Assembly (NCBI RefSeq): GCF_002007215.1
Contig: NZ_MUHX01000001.1
Location: forward strand, 62,001 to 126,000
Length of the DNA stretch: 64,000 nt
Reading direction: 5' to 3'
Origin: Pyramidobacter sp. C12-8
GTDB lineage: Bacteria; Synergistota; Synergistia; Synergistales; Dethiosulfovibrionaceae
Part shown: positions 61,898-64,000 of the stretch, piece by piece
Layout of the letters: the number at the start of each line of letters is the position of its first letter
How positions within the stretch are numbered: the first letter of the stretch is position 1
Translations under genes and position numbers: made by a program
Notes under the pieces: model-generated
Databases searched by the model: none
Told to the model about the DNA's origin: nothing
The model's input: the letters and a program-made list of their open reading frames with translations, nothing else

Positions 61898-62721
61898 ACG
61901 AACTTTTGCAGATGCTGTCCTATCCTTTCGTGGTCAACGCGCTGATCGTCGGCTGCCTGGTCTCGCTCTGCGCTTCGCTGCTGGGGACCAGCCTGGTCCT
62001 GAAGCGTTATTCGATGATCGGCGACGGTCTGGCTCACGTGGCCTTCGCGGCGCTGGCCCTGGCGAAAGCGCTCGACCTCGCGCCGCTGAGCCTGGCGATT
62101 CCCGCCTGCATTGTGGCGGCCTTCCTGCTGCTGCAGATCAAGAGCAGTTCGCGGATCCGCGGCGATTCGGCGACGGCCGTGCTGTGCAGCGGCGCGCTGG
62201 CGGTCGGCGTGGCGGCGGTCTCGCTTTCGACGGGGATGAACGTGGACGTGTGCAATTACATGTTCGGCAGCATTCTCGCCATGAGCCGTTCCGACGTGAT
62301 CCTCTCGGCGGCGCTGAGCTGCGCGGTGCTGTTGCTCTACGTCTTGTTCTACAACCGCATCTTCGCCGTCACCTTCGACGAGACGTTCGCGCAGGCGGCG
62401 GGGATCCATACAGGGCGCTACAACATGATCATCGCCCTGCTCACGTCCGTAACGGTCGTTTTGGGAATGCGCATGATGGGGACGCTGCTGATCTCCAGCC
62501 TGATCGTTTTCCCGTCGTTGACGGCGATGCGGATCTGCCGCCGTTTCAGGAGCACGGTGCTGCTGTCGGCGGCGATCTCGGTCGGCTGTTTTTTCACGGG
62601 CATGTTCCTTTCCTATCTGTATTCGATTCCCACCGGATCGTGCATCGTGATCGTCAATATGGCGCTTTTCGCCGCCGCCGTCGCCGGCTCGCACTTTCAC
62701 GGGTTCCGGCGGCCGCAGTGA
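61891..62721 (+). CDS. znuB: zinc ABC transporter permease (ZnuB-like)
   Basis: 276 residues, about eight to nine helices. 'CASLLGTSLVLKRYSMIGDGLAHVAFAALALA' is the ABC-3 family signature (RxSxxGDGLSHxxF), and 'MMGTLLISSLIVFPSLTAMRI' the conserved C-terminal region. It forms the inner-membrane channel. A gap of 22 bp separates it from the next gene of the operon. Confidence 0.95.
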   Translation: MLNELLQMLSYPFVVNALIVGCLVSLCASLLGTSLVLKRYSMIGDGLAHVAFAALALAKALDLAPLSLAIPACIVAAFLLLQIKSSSRIRGDSATAVLCSGALAVGVAAVSLSTGMNVDVCNYMFGSILAMSRSDVILSAALSCAVLLLYVLFYNRIFAVTFDETFAQAAGIHTGRYNMIIALLTSVTVVLGMRMMGTLLISSLIVFPSLTAMRICRRFRSTVLLSAAISVGCFFTGMFLSYLYSIPTGSCIVIVNMALFAAAVAGSHFHGFRRPQ

Positions 62722-62743
62722 CGCAGGCGGGCTGAAAAGGACG

Positions 62744-63355
62744 ATGAAAGAAATGATGAAATTCAGAGGAAAAAGCGCGTTTGGGGCGTTTCTGCTGGCG
62801 CTGCTCGCGCCGGCTCTTTTCGCCGCCGTGCCTCTGCCGGAAGAGGAGGCGGAGAAGCTGGAGGACTATCTGGCGGAGATCGACGCCCAGGCGGGGATGC
62901 TGATCCTCGAGGGGCCGGACATCTCGCTTTACAACTATCCTCACGACATCGAGAAGGACCGCGCCGCCTTCGATCCGCGTAAAATCGACATCGTCGTCGG
63001 CAACCGCCTCTACATGACCCAGATCAACGACTGGTTCCTGAACTTCGACAAATACGCGGGCAAGTCGGTGGAGATCGAGGGCTTTTACATGGACTTCGAC
63101 GGCTTCACCTACGTGGGGCGCAAAGGGCCGATCTGCCCGTTCTGCACGGGCGGATACGTGAACTTCGAGTTCAAGTACGACCGCGACCTGTCGGCGCTCC
63201 AGTCCGAAAAGTCATGGGTCAAGGTGCGCGGTATCCTGCGCGAGGGCAGCGTGCCCTCCGTCTTCGAAAAGGACACGATGGAGCCTTTTTACTACATCGA
63301 GGCCATCACGGTCGAAAAGATGCCCAAAGTCGGCAAAGCGACCGTGCGCGACTGA
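62744..63355 (+). CDS. exported protein resembling the C-terminal part of DUF1980/TIGR03943 proteins
   Basis: 203 residues; ATG 62744 is only three bases after AAAAGG, and ATG 62753 is an alternative. A signal peptide ('FGAFLLALLAPALFAAVPLP') is followed by an acidic stretch and the beta-rich region 'VGNRLYMTQINDWFLNFDKYAGKSVEIEGFYMDF' and 'GRKGPICPFCTGGYVNFEF', with a CPFC pair. This combination resembles the extracellular half of TIGR03943 membrane proteins that accompany zinc transporters. Here no membrane domain is attached. It is probably a periplasmic zinc-linked factor; the exact role is unknown. Confidence 0.65.
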   Translation: MKEMMKFRGKSAFGAFLLALLAPALFAAVPLPEEEAEKLEDYLAEIDAQAGMLILEGPDISLYNYPHDIEKDRAAFDPRKIDIVVGNRLYMTQINDWFLNFDKYAGKSVEIEGFYMDFDGFTYVGRKGPICPFCTGGYVNFEFKYDRDLSALQSEKSWVKVRGILREGSVPSVFEKDTMEPFYYIEAITVEKMPKVGKATVRD

Positions 63356-63511
63356 TACTATTTCTCAATTAAAAGGCTGAACCCAAGGGCGTTGCGAGGA
63401 AGATTCACAAAGCGAGCTGCGCAGACTGCGCAGCAGTCGAGGTAGTTCGAGCGACTGAACTCCCCCGCAGCGTCTTGAAACTATGTTAGTGCTTTTTATC
63501 AAGAAATAGTA
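63356..63511. mobile_element. MITE-like repeat, complete copy
   Basis: A 152-bp element bounded by TA on both sides. Ends CTATTTCTCAATTAAAAG and CTTTTTATCAAGAAATAG are inverted repeats (15 of 18 match). The interior has no open frame. Its left TA touches the stop codon of the preceding gene. It defines the family found also at 45424, 49500 and 52236. TA duplication is typical of IS630/mariner-type transposition. Confidence 0.8.
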
Positions 63512-63529
63512 TGAGCGCCGCTGTAAAAG

Positions 63530-63580
63530 AACGGGAGCCTGAACCCTGCTCAAAGAGCAAGGGACAGGCTCCCGTTTTTC
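63530..63580. terminator. bidirectional terminator
   Basis: AACGGGAGCCTG and CAGGCTCCCGTT form a perfect 12-bp stem; the interior pairs further (TGCTC/GAGCA). TTTTTC follows on the plus strand, TCTTTT on the minus. It serves the zinc operon and the convergent hydrolase gene. Confidence 0.85.
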
Positions 63581-63604
63581 GTGGCGCGCCGCGTTTTTTA
63601 TGGC

Positions 63605-64000
63605 TCAGCGTTCAAAGCCGAGCAGGCGAGCCGGCGTGTCGCGGAACATCATGCCCAGTTCGGCGTCGTTGAAGCCCTGCGCCGCGAGCAGATTCGCGTA
63701 TTGTAAAAGTCCCTCGTCGGAGTAGGGCGATTGCGGTTGCCCGAAATCGGTGGAAAGGATCACCCGTTCCACGCCTACGGCCCGGATCTGCGCGGCGATC
63801 GTCTCGATGGGCGTGCGTTTGTAATAGGTCGTGAAGTAACAATGTTCGACGATCGCCCCCAGCGCCGCGGCCTCGCGCTGCTGGTCCGTTGTGTAAACGT
63901 CGGCAGGATTGTCGGCGTGCGTCAGGATCACCTGACAGCCCGTCTTTGCGCCGGCGCGTGCCAGCGCCAGTCCTTCCGCGGCGCTGACATGCCCCGTGCC
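63605..64000 (-). CDS. metal-dependent hydrolase (DUF6282/amidohydrolase-like), C-terminal part
   Basis: The frame is open to the window edge, so only the last 131 residues are seen. 'GCQVILTHADNPADVYT', 'VEHCYFTTYY' and 'VERVILSTDFGQPQSPYSDEGL' resemble the later strands of a TIM-barrel metallo-hydrolase, with His and Asp at positions expected for metal ligands. The C-terminal 'GFNDAELGMMFRDTPARLLGF' is the usual closing helix of amidohydrolases (xxNPAxLLGL). Substrate unknown; the family name is tentative. Confidence 0.65.
   Translation of the reverse strand, partial: GTGHVSAAEGLALARAGAKTGCQVILTHADNPADVYTTDQQREAAALGAIVEHCYFTTYYKRTPIETIAAQIRAVGVERVILSTDFGQPQSPYSDEGLLQYANLLAAQGFNDAELGMMFRDTPARLLGFER

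Noticed and set aside
1-64000. CRISPR array, retron or known phage-defence island
   Set aside because: No regularly spaced repeats, cas genes, reverse transcriptase or defence signature proteins were seen.

Overview
The window is high-GC bacterial DNA packed with carboxylate, amino-acid and peptide uptake systems, intracellular peptidases and PLP enzymes. It also encodes a YadA-type trimeric autotransporter, which implies an outer membrane. Together this suggests an anaerobic, amino-acid-fermenting diderm, most likely a member of Synergistota close to Pyramidobacter. That assignment is inferred from gene content, not from a marker gene. No rRNA, tRNA or CRISPR array was seen.

Layout. 1-1200: 3' part of a YjiH-family membrane protein. 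1.4-6.9 kb: an AT-richer block with an amino-acid permease, an M20D amidohydrolase and a large BTAD/AAA-ATPase regulator, flanked by decayed IS3 (left) and IS5 (right) transposase remnants. 7.1-13.2 kb (minus): an operon of an unknown protein, a TauE-like exporter, transaldolase, a DUF2993-like protein and a UPF0182 membrane protein. 13.8-24.4 kb: two PatB/MalY C-S lyases, a second APC permease, DUF401 and YfcC carriers, a second M20D amidohydrolase, a redoxin and a MarR regulator. 24.9-32.7 kb: HAD phosphatase, YjbR-EVE fusion, GNAT, M20 peptidase, EamA exporter, S9 peptidase and M19 dipeptidase. 33.0-37.8 kb: giant trimeric autotransporter. 38.2-45.3 kb: citrate lyase CitDEF with a tripartite tricarboxylate transporter and a divergent LysR regulator. 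45.6-47.7 kb: acetamidase/formamidase with an aromatic amino-acid-type permease. 48-51.9 kb: RmuC, a PLP-fold protein lacking the catalytic lysine, NTF2-like, MazG-like and a 48-aa protein. 52.4-56.8 kb: operon of RraA, nitrilase and a TRAP transporter. 57-59.4 kb: amino-acid-binding protein and MocR regulator. 59.7-63.4 kb: zinc uptake operon. 63.6 kb to the end: a partial metal-dependent hydrolase.

The recurring theme is a transporter next to a hydrolase: substrates such as N-acyl or peptide-like amino acids, amides, citrate and other carboxylates are imported and then cut in the cytoplasm. Non-coding highlights are a MITE-like dispersed repeat (four copies, TA target sites), two perfect parS-like ParB sites, one of them at the centre of a 40-bp perfect palindrome, and many clear hairpin terminators that define the transcription units.
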